The notes beneath the pieces are model-generated. The model did no database searches. It was not told the DNA's origin and saw only the letters and a list, made by a program, of their open reading frames with translations. 64,000 nt of DNA from Stagnimonas aquatica (lineage in GTDB: Bacteria; Pseudomonadota; Gammaproteobacteria; Nevskiales; Nevskiaceae): positions 124,001-188,000 of the forward strand of contig NZ_RJVO01000001.1 of NCBI RefSeq assembly GCF_003730135.1, read 5' to 3'. The number at the start of each line of letters is the position of its first letter. The stretch's first letter is position 1. Shown piece after piece: positions 39,056 to 51,600 of the stretch. A program made the position numbers and the translations under genes.

Positions 39056-39153
39056 GTTGCCCCCACCCCGGCCGCAGGCCGGCGACAGGGCAAGCCCTCC
39101 GTTTTTCCCACCACACCGATGCGCGCCCAGGAAGCAGGCAACGCGCTGACGCC

Positions 39154-40404
<1,251 letters not shown>

Positions 40405-40471
40405 AGCAAGCCACGGCGCGATTCTTGCCAGCCTTTCTTGACGTCTTTACTTGATATTTGGGAGCTACGCG

Positions 40472-41764
<1,293 letters not shown>

Positions 41765-41779
41765 GCCAGCCCCGGCCAC

Positions 41780-41808
41780 AAAAAAGCCCGCCTTCCGGCG
41801 GGCTTTTT
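41780..41808. terminator. Bidirectional intrinsic terminator
   Basis: A-tract, 7-bp stem GCCCGCC / GGCGGGC with a TTCC loop, and T-tract, between the convergent gltA and csbD-like genes. It has the same stem as the terminator at 15127-15154. Confidence 0.93.
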
Positions 41809-41826
41809 GTGGCTGCGACCAACGCC

Positions 41827-42135
41827 TCAGCGGCGGACTTGGTCGAGCTTTTCCTTGGCCTTCTCGGCCAGCGCCTCGGCGCCCGCCTTCACCTTGGTCA
41901 CCGTCTCGCGCAGCTTGTCACCGGCGTTGTCGATGGCTTCCTTGACCTCGCCCTTGACCCGGTCACCGGCGCCTTCGATGCGGTCCAGCCGGCCTTCGGC
42001 CTCCAGGCGCTCGTTGCCGATGACGCTGCCCACGGCTTGCTTGACCTGCCCCAGGGTCTGCTTGGCCTGGCCCTTGAGCTGGTCGTAGCGGCCGCTGTCG
42101 GTGGTGGTGGACTGCAGCTTGTCCTTGGTATTCAT
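41827..42135 (-). CDS. CsbD-family stress protein
   Basis: A 102-residue hydrophilic, Lys/Glu/Gln/Ala-rich protein. The first half, DQLKGQAKQTLGQVKQAVGSV, is a CsbD-type sequence; a second, related helix (GEVKEAIDNAGDKLRETV) follows, so it is about a double CsbD unit. The family is stress-induced, with an unknown mechanism. Confidence 0.85.
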   Translation of the reverse strand: MNTKDKLQSTTTDSGRYDQLKGQAKQTLGQVKQAVGSVIGNERLEAEGRLDRIEGAGDRVKGEVKEAIDNAGDKLRETVTKVKAGAEALAEKAKEKLDQVRR

Positions 42136-42224
42136 GCCGATCTCCTTTGAAAAGCACCCGATCTGGGGCTTGGAAGACCGTAAACCCGGCGGATGAACGC
42201 CCGGTGAGCGACCAAAGCAGGCCG

Positions 42225-42839
42225 CTAGTACAGGCTCTCGACCGGCTGCGCCGCCAAGCGCTCGGCCTCCGCCAGACTCAGGCGCGGCGCCGGTCGGCCA
42301 TTGCCGACCGCCAGCGGTGCCCGGCGCTCCTGCCCGGGCGCGAACAGCGCGACATCGACGCCAATCTCGCCAGCCTCGAAGCGCGCCAGCGGCACCCGTT
42401 CACTGCGGCCGTCGCCATAGCGGTAGTCGCGTTCGTCGGCCTCGACCTCGAAGCCGCGCTCGGCGAGGAACACATCCACCAGCTCCGGCTGGTCCGGGAA
42501 GCAGTGCAACTGCACCCGGTGCGCCTGGCTGATGGCGCCGGTCACCACCGCGCCGCTCAGGCGCGGCTCGAAGCGGGCCAGCAGCTTCATCGCCTGCACC
42601 GCAGTCCGCCGTAACAGTTGCAGGCGCTCGACATAGGCGTGGCCGCCGAACAGCCGCTGGTAGGCCAGCACCTCGGTCTCGACCCGGGCGTTGTCGGGCA
42701 GCGCGCTGCGGCTGGACAGCCCCAGACGCTCGGCGGCGCGACGCTTGGCCAGCCCGTAGTCGGTGAGCTGCTCCTCGACCAGGATGCGCGCCGCCTCGCC
42801 GGCCAGATCGCCGGCATCGCCCAGGCCGCGACGCCCCAT
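42225..42839 (-). CDS. Hypothetical protein downstream of PBP1A
   Basis: A 204-residue cytoplasmic protein of unclear family. The N-terminal part is helical with Arg-rich runs (AKRRAAERLGLSSRSALPD); the middle (SGAVVTGAISQAHRVQLHCF) resembles a small alpha/beta domain. Its start codon shares one base with the mrcA stop, so it is translationally coupled to a cell-wall gene. Long uncharacterised genes after mrcA occur in related genomes, but no function is known to me. Confidence 0.7.
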   Translation of the reverse strand: MGRRGLGDAGDLAGEAARILVEEQLTDYGLAKRRAAERLGLSSRSALPDNARVETEVLAYQRLFGGHAYVERLQLLRRTAVQAMKLLARFEPRLSGAVVTGAISQAHRVQLHCFPDQPELVDVFLAERGFEVEADERDYRYGDGRSERVPLARFEAGEIGVDVALFAPGQERRAPLAVGNGRPAPRLSLAEAERLAAQPVESLY

Positions 42840-45214
42840 CAGAACAGATCCTGCGCTGCCTGCCCGGCCTCACTCTCGTGGCCGGGAATGGCGCCGTCGT
42901 CCTGCGGAGGCAGGCGCTCCAGCGGCAGGGTTTCGTAGATCACCTTGCCGGCGCCTTCCCAGGCCAGCTTGCCGTTTTCGGGATTCAACCGAACATCGGT
43001 CATGCCGGCCGGCCGTGGCGCCACCTGCTCGGGCACGCCCTTGAGCGCCACCCGCATGAAGTCCATCCACATCGGCAGCGCAGCGCGACCACCGACCTCG
43101 CCACGACCGAGCGGCGTCGGCGTGTCGTAGCCGATCCAGGCGGTGGCGGCGAGCGTGGCCTGGTAGCCATTGAACCAGGCATCGGTCTCGTCGTTGCTGG
43201 TGCCGGTCTTGCCACCCAGGTCGCGACGCCCCATCGCATTCACCGCAGCGGCGGTGCCGCGCACGGTGACGTCGTGCAGCATGCTGTTGAGCATGTAGAC
43301 GGTCTGCGGGTCGAGCGTGCGCGCGGCAAGCTGGGCGGCGGGGTCGCCGGCGGTGATCTCCGCCGGGCATTCCGGGCAAGCGCGCACTGGCTTGGCCTCG
43401 AACAGCACCTGGCCGCGCGCGTCCTCGATGCGGCTGATGAAATAGGGCTGCACCAGGAAGCCGCCGTTGGCGATCACCGCGTAGCCCCGGGCGATCTCCA
43501 GGGGTGTGAGCGCCGCCGAACCCAGCGAGAAGGTGAGATCACGCGGCAGCCGCGTCTTGTCCAGCCCGAAGTTCTGCGCGTAGTTGAGCGCGTAGCCCAT
43601 GCCCACCGCCTGCAGCACGCGGATCGACACCAGATTGCGCGACTGCACCAAGGCCTCGCGCAGGCGCATCGGCCCCTTGAAATCTTCGTCGTAGTTGGAC
43701 GGCCGCCACTCGCTTTCCAGATTCGGATCGTCGAAGACGATGGGCGCGTCGAGGAAGATCGAGGCCGGCGTGTACCCCTTGGCCAGCGCCGAGGCGTAAA
43801 GGAAGGGCTTGAAGCCGGAACCGGCCTGCCGCCGCGCCTGGGTGACACGGTTGTACTTGCCGGCGAAGAAGTCGTAGCCGCCGACCAGGGCGCGGATGGC
43901 ACCGTCCTGCGGCTCCACCGCCACAAAGGCGCCCTGCACGCCGGGCTTCTGGGACAGCCGCAGCTTGTCGCCGCTGGCACGGATGCGCACCACGTCACCG
44001 ACCGCCAGCTTGTACTTCTTGCCGGTCCAGGCAAAACCCTTGGCGTCGATACTCTCGACACCGCGCTCCAGCGAATACACCTCCAACTGCTCGGGGCTGG
44101 CGGACAGCACCAGCGCCGCCGGCAGGTCGGCCAGGCGCGGCCGCGAGCGCAGCAGCGCCTGAGCGGCCTCGTTGCGATCCGGGCTGATTCGCTCCAGCGT
44201 CGCCGCCAGTTCCGGCTCGGCCTTGGCCTCTGGCCCGCTGTAGCCATGGCGCTCTTCGTAGTCGAGCAGGGCCTTGCGCAGAGCGGCGTTGGCGGCCTCC
44301 TGACGGCCGGCCTGCACGGTGGTGTAGACGCGGTAGCCGGCGGTATAGGCCTGCTCACCGTACTTCTCGAACATCGCCGCCCGCACCATCTCGGCCACGT
44401 AGTGCGCCTCGATCTCCACCTGCGGCGGGTGCTCGCGCGCCAGCAGCGGTTCGTCCAGCGCCTGTCGATAAGCGGGCTCGGTGATGAAGCCCAGCTCGCG
44501 CATGCGCCGCAGCACGTAGTTGCGGCGGTCCTTGGCGGCAGTGGGATTGACCAGCGGGTTGTCGCGTGAAGGTGCCTTGGGCAGGCCAGCGAGCACGGCG
44601 GTTTCCGCCAGCGTCAGTTGGTCCAGCGGCTTGCCGAAGTAGACGTGGGCGGCGGCGGCGACACCGTAGGCGCGGCTGCCGAGAAAGATGCGGTTGAGGT
44701 AGATCTCGAAGATGCGCTGCTTGTCGAGTTCGCGCTCCATCTTCCGCGCCAGCAGAATCTCCTTGATCTTGCGCTCGTAGCTGCGCTCGGGCGTGAGAAA
44801 GACATTGCGCGCCAACTGCATGGTGATGGTCGAGCCGCCCTGGCGCTTCTCGCCGGTGGCGGCAAGCTTGAGCGCGGCGCGCACCAGGCCGAAGAAATCG
44901 ACACCGCTGTGCTCGAAGAAGCGGTCGTCCTCCGCAGCCAGGAAGGCTTGCAGCAGCGGCTTGGGGAACTGCTCGTAGCGCAGCGGCGAGCGCCGCTCGG
45001 CGCCGAACTCGCCCATGCGCTTGCCCTCGGCGCTGAGCACCAGCAGCGGCGCGCCGAGATTGGGTTCGCGCAGGCTCTCGACCGAGGGCAGTTGCGCTTC
45101 CAGGCTGGAAACCTTGGCCCAGACGAACAGCCCGGCGCCGGTGGCGGCGACCAGGAACAGGGCCAGCAGCACCAGGCCGGCACGTTGGAGGAAGCTCAAT
45201 TGATTGAAGCGCAA
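42839..45214 (-). CDS. mrcA: Penicillin-binding protein 1A
   Basis: A 791-residue bifunctional peptidoglycan glycosyltransferase and transpeptidase. After an N-terminal membrane anchor (about 12-31), the glycosyltransferase motif EDDRFFEHSGVDFFG and the GGSTITMQLARN segment are present. The transpeptidase has the catalytic serine in GSGFKPF (SxxK), SRN in VQSRNLVSI and KTGTSNDETDAWF. An OB-fold-like insertion between the domains is typical of PBP1A. Confidence 0.96.
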   Translation of the reverse strand: MRFNQLSFLQRAGLVLLALFLVAATGAGLFVWAKVSSLEAQLPSVESLREPNLGAPLLVLSAEGKRMGEFGAERRSPLRYEQFPKPLLQAFLAAEDDRFFEHSGVDFFGLVRAALKLAATGEKRQGGSTITMQLARNVFLTPERSYERKIKEILLARKMERELDKQRIFEIYLNRIFLGSRAYGVAAAAHVYFGKPLDQLTLAETAVLAGLPKAPSRDNPLVNPTAAKDRRNYVLRRMRELGFITEPAYRQALDEPLLAREHPPQVEIEAHYVAEMVRAAMFEKYGEQAYTAGYRVYTTVQAGRQEAANAALRKALLDYEERHGYSGPEAKAEPELAATLERISPDRNEAAQALLRSRPRLADLPAALVLSASPEQLEVYSLERGVESIDAKGFAWTGKKYKLAVGDVVRIRASGDKLRLSQKPGVQGAFVAVEPQDGAIRALVGGYDFFAGKYNRVTQARRQAGSGFKPFLYASALAKGYTPASIFLDAPIVFDDPNLESEWRPSNYDEDFKGPMRLREALVQSRNLVSIRVLQAVGMGYALNYAQNFGLDKTRLPRDLTFSLGSAALTPLEIARGYAVIANGGFLVQPYFISRIEDARGQVLFEAKPVRACPECPAEITAGDPAAQLAARTLDPQTVYMLNSMLHDVTVRGTAAAVNAMGRRDLGGKTGTSNDETDAWFNGYQATLAATAWIGYDTPTPLGRGEVGGRAALPMWMDFMRVALKGVPEQVAPRPAGMTDVRLNPENGKLAWEGAGKVIYETLPLERLPPQDDGAIPGHESEAGQAAQDLF

Positions 45215-45298
45215 GGCGGCAGTTCCAAAGAGGGCAGCGCGCCATTGTCACCCGTCAGCCGAGCGCGCGGAACCGCCCCGGTTTCCGGCGCGGTGATT

Positions 45299-46213
45299 TC
45301 AGAGGTGCGCAGGGGTCTGCGCCGGCAAGACCGGGCGGCGGCGCAGGGCTTCCAGGCGCGCGTCCTTGCGCTGCCAGAGGCCATTGACCCAGGTCTGGCA
45401 GCGCTCGCGGTAACCGGGGTCGCGGTCGTAGTCGCCGTGCAGCAGCTCGGCCGGCACCGGGATCAGGTCCACCACCACCCGCACATGGCCCTGCTCGCCG
45501 CACAGCCAGCTCCACAGCAGGTTGCGCTCGGTGGGCTGGTAGCAGACGGTGACATCCAGCACCCCGGCGAACTGCTCGCCCATGGCGTCGAGGCTGTAGG
45601 CGAGGCCACCGGTCTTCGGTCGCAGCAGCCGCTGGTAGGGGCTGCGCTTGCTCAGGCGCTTGGCCTCGGTAAAGCGGGTGCCTTCGAGGAAATTGACCAC
45701 CGTCACCGGGTCGTGGCGGTAGACCGCGCAGGCCTTGCGGGTAGTCTCGCGGTCGGCGGCGCTGGATTTGCGGGTCATGAACGGGAAGTCCATCGCCCAG
45801 CAGACCAGGCCGATGATCGGCACCCACAGCAGATCGCGTTTGAGGAAGAAGCGCAGGAACGGCGTCTTGGCGTGAAAGACATCGAACAGGATCAGGATGT
45901 CGGCCCAGGACTGGTGGTTGCTGAGCAGCAGATAGCTGCGCGCCGGGTCCAGGCTGGCGTTGAACTCGACCTCGCCGTAAGCCACCGGGCTGGCCACGTC
46001 GTGCAGCACGCGGTAGATCAACTGGTTGCTGGCCACCCAGTTGCGGGCGATCCAGACGCAGTAGCGCGAGGCCAGGCGCTGCAGGCCGTAGACCGGCAGC
46101 AGCTTGAGCAGGATGCCGGGCAGCATCGCGGTGAACCAGAAGAGCAACGCGACGAACATGGTCGCGAAGGTCAGGATTCCGACAAACCAGGGCGGCAGCA
46201 ACATCGAGATCAT
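45299..46213 (-). CDS. Membrane 1-acylglycerol-phosphate-type acyltransferase
   Basis: A 304-residue PlsC-superfamily acyltransferase, YihG-like. N-terminal helices precede the HxxxxD motif in SNHQSWADI and the later FLEGTRFTEAKR block, typical of that group. The ATG at 46213 starts the hydrophobic N-terminus. It sits 61 bases downstream of hemE without an evident functional link. Confidence 0.88.
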   Translation of the reverse strand: MISMLLPPWFVGILTFATMFVALLFWFTAMLPGILLKLLPVYGLQRLASRYCVWIARNWVASNQLIYRVLHDVASPVAYGEVEFNASLDPARSYLLLSNHQSWADILILFDVFHAKTPFLRFFLKRDLLWVPIIGLVCWAMDFPFMTRKSSAADRETTRKACAVYRHDPVTVVNFLEGTRFTEAKRLSKRSPYQRLLRPKTGGLAYSLDAMGEQFAGVLDVTVCYQPTERNLLWSWLCGEQGHVRVVVDLIPVPAELLHGDYDRDPGYRERCQTWVNGLWQRKDARLEALRRRPVLPAQTPAHL

Positions 46214-46274
46214 CGGCAGACTCCACTTGCGACCGCAGTGGCGATGCCGGCTCCGGCATCGCGCTGACATCCTC

Positions 46275-47336
46275 TCAGTGATGATAGGCCGGCGAAAGTT
46301 CCACCACCGCGTCGATCATCGCTCCCGCATGCGCCGGGTCTACCCCGGGCACGATGCCATGCCCCAGGTTGAAGATGTGCCCGGGACCACGACCATAGCC
46401 AGCCAGTACGCGCGCCACTTCTTCGCGGATGCGGTCCGGGCTGGCGAACAGGCAGAGCGGATCGAGATTGCCCTGTAGCGCCACGCGCCCGCCCACCCGC
46501 GCGCGGGCGGCCGCGATGTCGGTGGTCCAGTCCAGGCCCAGAGCGTCACAGCCGGTATCGGCCATGGCTTCCAGTTGCTGGCCGCCGTTCTTGGTGAACA
46601 GGATCACCGGAATCGCCGGCAGCCGCGCCTTGAGCTGCGCGACGATGCGGCGCATCGGCGCCAGCGAGAACTGCCGGTAGCCTTCGACATCGAGCACACC
46701 GCCCCAGGTATCGAACACCATCAGCGCGTCGGCGCCGGCGGCGGCCTGCGCTTCCAGATACAGCGCGACGCTGTCGGCCAGCTTGTTCAGCAACTCCATC
46801 AGCAGCTCGGGCGCGTCGAAACGCATCTTCTTGATCCGCGCGAACTCCTGACCGCCCTGCCCTTCGACCATGTAGGTGGCAAGCGTCCAGGGCGAGCCGG
46901 CGAAGCCGATCAGCGGGCAGCGGTCGCCCAGCGCCGAGCGTATCGTCCGCACCGCGTCCATCACGTAGCGCAGCTCGCCTTCCGGGTCGGGCACGCCCAG
47001 TGCGCGGATGGCGGCGGCATCGCGTACCGGCCGGTCGAACATCGGCCCCTCGCCCTCGACGAAGCGCAGGCCCAGGCCCATGGCGTCGGGGATGGTGAGG
47101 ATGTCGCTGAACAGGATCGCGGTATCGAGCCCGGGATAGCGGTCCAGCGGCTGCAGGGTGACCTCGCAGCACAGCTCCGGATTGCGGCAGAGCGCCATGA
47201 AGTCGCCGGCCTTGGCGCGGCTGGCGCGGTATTCGGGCAGGTAGCGGCCGGCCTGGCGCATCATCCACACCGGCGTGCGGTCCACCGGCTGGCGCTTCAG
47301 CGCACGCAGGAAGCGGTCGTTGGCGAGCGTCCTCAT
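46275..47336 (-). CDS. hemE: Uroporphyrinogen decarboxylase
   Basis: A 353-residue enzyme that decarboxylates uroporphyrinogen III to coproporphyrinogen III in heme synthesis. The substrate-binding N-terminal [16 protein letters not shown] and the [13 protein letters not shown] segment are diagnostic. It overlaps pyrF by four bases (ATGA). Confidence 0.98.
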   Translation of the reverse strand: MRTLANDRFLRALKRQPVDRTPVWMMRQAGRYLPEYRASRAKAGDFMALCRNPELCCEVTLQPLDRYPGLDTAILFSDILTIPDAMGLGLRFVEGEGPMFDRPVRDAAAIRALGVPDPEGELRYVMDAVRTIRSALGDRCPLIGFAGSPWTLATYMVEGQGGQEFARIKKMRFDAPELLMELLNKLADSVALYLEAQAAAGADALMVFDTWGGVLDVEGYRQFSLAPMRRIVAQLKARLPAIPVILFTKNGGQQLEAMADTGCDALGLDWTTDIAAARARVGGRVALQGNLDPLCLFASPDRIREEVARVLAGYGRGPGHIFNLGHGIVPGVDPAHAGAMIDAVVELSPAYHH

Positions 47337-48043
47337 GCCAGGGCTCCGGCGATTTCAAGCTGGATCGCCTGCGCCATCGCGCGCGGATCGGCGGCGTCGC
47401 GGATCGGCCGACCGATCACCAGGTAATCGGCGCCGGCCTTGATCGCCGCCGCCGGGGTGGCGATGCGCTTCTGGTCGGCCTCGACGCGGTTTGCCACCGG
47501 CCGGATGCCGGGCGTCACGCAGATCAGCTCGCGCGGCGCTTCCAGGCGCAGGCGCGGGACTTCCAGCCCCGAGGACACCACACCGTCGCAGCCGGCCTGC
47601 AAGGCGCGGCGGGCGCGCGACAGCACCAGCTCGGCAACGTCACATTTAAAACCGAGATCGTCGAGATCGCCCTGGTCCAGCGAGGTCAGCGCGGTCACCG
47701 CCAGTACCTTGGTGTGGCCGGACTTGGCCTTGGCGGCCGCCTCCATGATCGACTGGTTGCCGTGCACGGTGGCGAAGTCGGCGCCGCGCTCGGAGAGATT
47801 GCGGATGGCGCGCGCCACCGTCTCCGGGATGTCGAAGAACTTCAGATCGACGAACACCTTCTTGTGCTCGGCCTTGAGCCAGTCCAGCAGCTCGAAGAAG
47901 CCGGGCGCCATGCACAGCTCCATGCCGATCTTGTAGAAGCTGACGGCGTCGCCGAGCTGGCGTACCAGGGCGCGGGCGGCCTCGGCGTCGGGGACATCGA
48001 GGGCGCAGATCAGGCGCTCGTGGGTGGGGATTGCAGTACGCAT
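47333..48043 (-). CDS. pyrF: Orotidine 5'-phosphate decarboxylase
   Basis: A 236-residue barrel enzyme of the final pyrimidine step. Catalytic residues lie in [15 protein letters not shown], with phosphate binding in VTPGIRP. The start overlaps the ccdB stop by one base (TGATG), coupling an essential biosynthetic gene to a toxin gene. Confidence 0.97.
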   Translation of the reverse strand: MRTAIPTHERLICALDVPDAEAARALVRQLGDAVSFYKIGMELCMAPGFFELLDWLKAEHKKVFVDLKFFDIPETVARAIRNLSERGADFATVHGNQSIMEAAAKAKSGHTKVLAVTALTSLDQGDLDDLGFKCDVAELVLSRARRALQAGCDGVVSSGLEVPRLRLEAPRELICVTPGIRPVANRVEADQKRIATPAAAIKAGADYLVIGRPIRDAADPRAMAQAIQLEIAGALA

Positions 48044-48348
48044 CAGTAGCCCGTGAAAAGGAGATCCAGAGCCGCGATGATCGCGGCCCGTTCGTGACGG
48101 AGGTTATCCACGACGGCGCCCAGGGCGCCGCGTGGAATCGACAGCATTTCCTGCACCGACAGCACATGCTCACCGGCCTTGATGGTGACGACCGGTTGCA
48201 GCTTGCGGATCGGCATCGGCTGGGCAGCAAGCGGCCAGAGCGGCGCCACGACCGCCGTCTCCAGTCGCGCGGCAAGATCGCTTTGCAGGATCACTAGGTA
48301 AGGAGCGCCGGCCGAGCCGCGCGCACGGCAGACATCGAACTGCGTCAT
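48043..48348 (-). CDS. ccdB: CcdB-family toxin
   Basis: A 101-residue protein that in the family poisons DNA gyrase. Recognisable parts are MTQFDVCRARGSAGAPYLVI, LQSDLAARLETAVVAPLWPL, the TIKAGEHVL-MLSIPRGALG segment and the C-terminal AALDLLFTGY. The terminal Trp-Gly-Ile of F-plasmid CcdB is absent; this one ends TGY. It follows ccdA by one base. Confidence 0.9.
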   Translation of the reverse strand: MTQFDVCRARGSAGAPYLVILQSDLAARLETAVVAPLWPLAAQPMPIRKLQPVVTIKAGEHVLSVQEMLSIPRGALGAVVDNLRHERAAIIAALDLLFTGY

Positions 48349-48349
48349 G

Positions 48350-48646
48350 TCAGTAGTACGGCGTCAGGCCCTTGTGCCAAAGGCCATCTTTCTCGATACG
48401 GGCGTTGTAATGGGCGATGGCTTCGGCGTTCTCGGCGAGCCAGCGCTCGCCTTCGGCCTTGCGCAGGCGCTCGGTCAAGCTTTCTTCCAACACGCTCGAC
48501 AGATTGAGTCCCTCGGCGCGGGCGCGCTCGATGAGTTTGGCGCTGACGCTGACGTTCAGGCGGCGCTTGCCGGCGGCGTATTCCGGGGCCTGCTTCTCAG
48601 CAATTTGCACCCCGGCAGCCGCATTGCGCTTATAGGTTCTGGGCAA
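48350..48646 (-). CDS. ccdA: CcdA-family antitoxin
   Basis: A 98-residue protein with an N-terminal ribbon-helix-helix-like region (KRRLNVSVSAKLIERARAEGL) and a CcdA C-terminal tail (EKDGLWHKGLTPYY) that binds the toxin. The best start is a TTG at 48646 with GGAG seven bases upstream. The longer ATG frame reaches into hrpA and has no CcdA-like residues at its start. It shields the cell from CcdB and probably represses its own operon. Confidence 0.88.
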   Translation of the reverse strand: MPRTYKRNAAAGVQIAEKQAPEYAAGKRRLNVSVSAKLIERARAEGLNLSSVLEESLTERLRKAEGERWLAENAEAIAHYNARIEKDGLWHKGLTPYY

Positions 48647-48665
48647 GGAATGTCTCCGGGGGAAT

Positions 48666-48687
48666 GATGCGCACGGTAATGCGCATC
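48666..48687. promoter_or_regulatory. Candidate ccdAB operator
   Basis: Perfect 8-bp inverted repeat GATGCGCA / TGCGCATC with a 6-base spacer, 20 bases before the ccdA TTG. On the leftward strand a GATAAT -10-like hexamer (48689-48694) abuts it, so a repressor bound here would block transcription. It fits CcdA autoregulation. Confidence 0.65.
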
Positions 48688-48689
48688 CA

Positions 48690-51600
48690 TTATCCGCGCA
48701 AGGCGGCCTCAACCCGGGCCGCCGTCGGCGCCCCCTGCGCCCGCAGCTCCTGGGCGAACAGGGCGATGCGCCATTCCTCGATCAGCCAGCGCACCGGGTG
48801 CCAGGGCCCGGGCAGGCGCGCTTGCAGGGGCTGGATCTGCTTGATCGCCTCGGCATCCTTCTGCGGCTTCAGCGGCAGCCGCTCCAGCCGCAGGGCCAGG
48901 GCCTTCAGATAGGTCGCGATGCGCGGCCACTGCGCGGCCGGGATGGCGGTGACGAAACCGGGACCAAGCAGCGTCGCCAACTGTTGCGCCGCATCGGCAT
49001 GGGCGTCGGGATGACTGCGGGCGACCGTAGCCAGCGCACGCCGCAGCGCTACGGCCTGGACGAGCCAAGCGGCCAGCTCATCGAGGCGCTGGTAGGCCAA
49101 CTGCGAAAACTGGCCACGCCGCTCCAGGGCAGCGCGGAACTCCGCCTCCGAGCGCACCGGACCGTCGATCAGCACCTCGTCGGCGCAGCGCTCGGCCAGT
49201 TGCCGCGCCAGGCCCTCGACCGTGTGCGGGGTGCCGGTCAAGGCCAGCGCCAGCTTGCCGCGCGCCGACTTGGCGAGATCGCGCACGCGGTCGGCGAGCC
49301 TGAGCAGCAGCAGCGCGCGCAGGCCAGCGGCGTGCGCCGTTTCGGCGGCGGCCTCGGACTCGAACAGCCGCAGGGCGATGCGCTCGCCCTCGACGCTCAA
49401 GGCTGGAATCGCCCGCGCGCCACCCGGCAGACTGACCGTCGCGGGCAGATCGCCGAAATCCCAATCGCTCAGCGATTCGCGCACCCACTGCTGGGTCTCG
49501 GCTTTCTTGGCGGCGACGGCATTGAACGCCGTACGCGCCTTGCCGCTGAAGCGCGACTGCAACTCGGCCAGGCTCTCGGCCTCACCCAGCACCTCGCCGT
49601 GCGCATCCTCGACCAGCAGGCGCGGACGGAAGTGGGCGGGCAGCTTCTCCGACGCGAAATCGGCCGGCTCCAGCTGCACACCGGTCATCGCCTTGAAGCG
49701 GGCGCAGATCGCCTCCAGCAGCGGGCCTTCCGGCTGCGAGCTTTCGACGATGGCGTTGGCGTATTCGGCGGCCGGCTGGCAGAGCCGGCGCAGGTGTTGC
49801 GGCAGGGTCTTGATCAGGGCTTCGATCTTGCCCGCCAGCAGGCCCGGCACCAGCCAGTCGAAGCGTTCGGCCGGCAGTGCGAACAGCTGCGCCAGCGGCA
49901 GGTGGAAGCTCACGCCATCGGCGTCGGTGCCGGGATCGTGCTGATAACTCAGCGACAAGCGCTGCCCGGCGATGGCCAGCTGGTCGGGAAACAGCTCCTC
50001 GACATCGGCGTTGGCGCCGGGACGCAGCACGTCGGCCTCGCGCATGGTCAGCAAGGCGCCGCGCGAGGTGCCCGGCGCGACCGCGACCGCCGCTGGCGGC
50101 GGCGGGGTGGCGGCGACGGCGGAGCGCAGACCGCGCAGGGCGGCCAGGGAATCCAGCGGCGCGGCGGGCTCCGGCTTTTCGACAAGGACCGGCTTCGGCG
50201 CCAACGACGGCCTGGGTGCGGACTTCTCGGCGCCACCGTGCAGCCAGGCCTTGAGCGCCGCCACCGTGCACAGGTCTTCCGGCAGGCGCGCGTCGTAAAA
50301 GCGGTAGAGCTGCGACTCGTCGGCCAGGAGGTCCGGCCGACGCAGCCGCGCTTCCTTCTCGCGCACTTCCTCGATCAGGGCGAGGTTCTTCTTGAGGAAG
50401 TCCGGCTTGCCCAGCACCTCGCCACGCACCAGGCCCTCGCGGATGAAGATGGTGCGCGCCTCGCGCGGCTCCTCGCTGCCGTAGTGGCGCTGGCGCTTGA
50501 GCAGGGGCAGGCCGAGCAGGGACACATGCTCGTTGGCGGTCACCTCGCCGCGCTGCGCGTTCCACTCCGGGTGGTGCAGCACGCGCTTGACCAGGTGCGC
50601 GCCGATGTCGGCCAGCCACTCCGGCTCCACCGCCGCGCAACTGCGCGCGAACACCTGGCTGGTGTGGACGATGGCCGCGTGCATCAGCCAGGGCGGCGCC
50701 TTCTTGGCCAGGGCCGAGCCCGGAAAGATCTTGAAGCGGCGGCCGCGCGGCCCCTGGTACTCGGCCTTCTCCGGCGGCTTGTTGCCGATGTGGTCGATCA
50801 GCCCGGTGAGCAGCGCGCGGTGGATGGCGACGTAGCGCTTTTCCAGCTCCTCGGGCGTTTTCGCGACGGCGGCCTTGGCGGTCTTGTCGTCGCCCACCAT
50901 GTCGACGATCTGCTTATAGACGGCCTCCCACTCCTCCATCCGCAGATAACTGACGTAGTGCTCCTTGCACCATTTGCGCAGCTGCCGCTGGCTGCCCCCC
51001 TTTCCGGACGACTGATCGCCGGCCGCGTCCCAGCGGTTCCAGAGGTTGAGCAGGGTGAAGAAATCCGACTTCGGATGCCGCCACTCGGCATGCTTCTGGC
51101 GCGCCTGGGTCTGCGATTCCGGCGGCATTTCGTGCGGGTCCTGCACCGACAGCGCGGCGGCCAGCACCCAGACCTCGTGTGGAGAACTGGTTTCCTTGCC
51201 AGCCAAGGCGATGCGCGCGACGCGCGGGTCCAGCGGTAGTCGCGCGAGCTGTCGGCCGAGCGGCGTCAGCTCGCGGTCTTCGGTCATCGCACCCAGCGTG
51301 TGCAGCACCCGATAGCCCTCGCTGATGTGCCGGTTCTCGGGCGGATCGACCCAGGGGAAGGCATCGACATCACCCAGGCCCAGCGAGGCCATCTGCAGGA
51401 TCACGCCGGCGAGATTGCTGCGCAGGATTTCCGGATCGGTGAACAAGGGCCGCGAGAGGTAGTCCTCCTCCGCATACAGGCGGATGCAGATGCCGGCCGC
51501 GACCCGCCCGCAGCGGCCGGCGCGCTGGTTGGCGGCGGCCTGCGACACCGGCTCGATCTGCAGCTGCTGCACGCCGGTGCGCGGCGAGTAGCGGGACAGC

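Noticed and set aside
39068-39082. CCGGCC/GGCCGG hairpin after the rpmE2 terminator as another palindromic element
   Set aside because: It has a single short stem and lacks the G-rich tail of the metH and imuB repeats.
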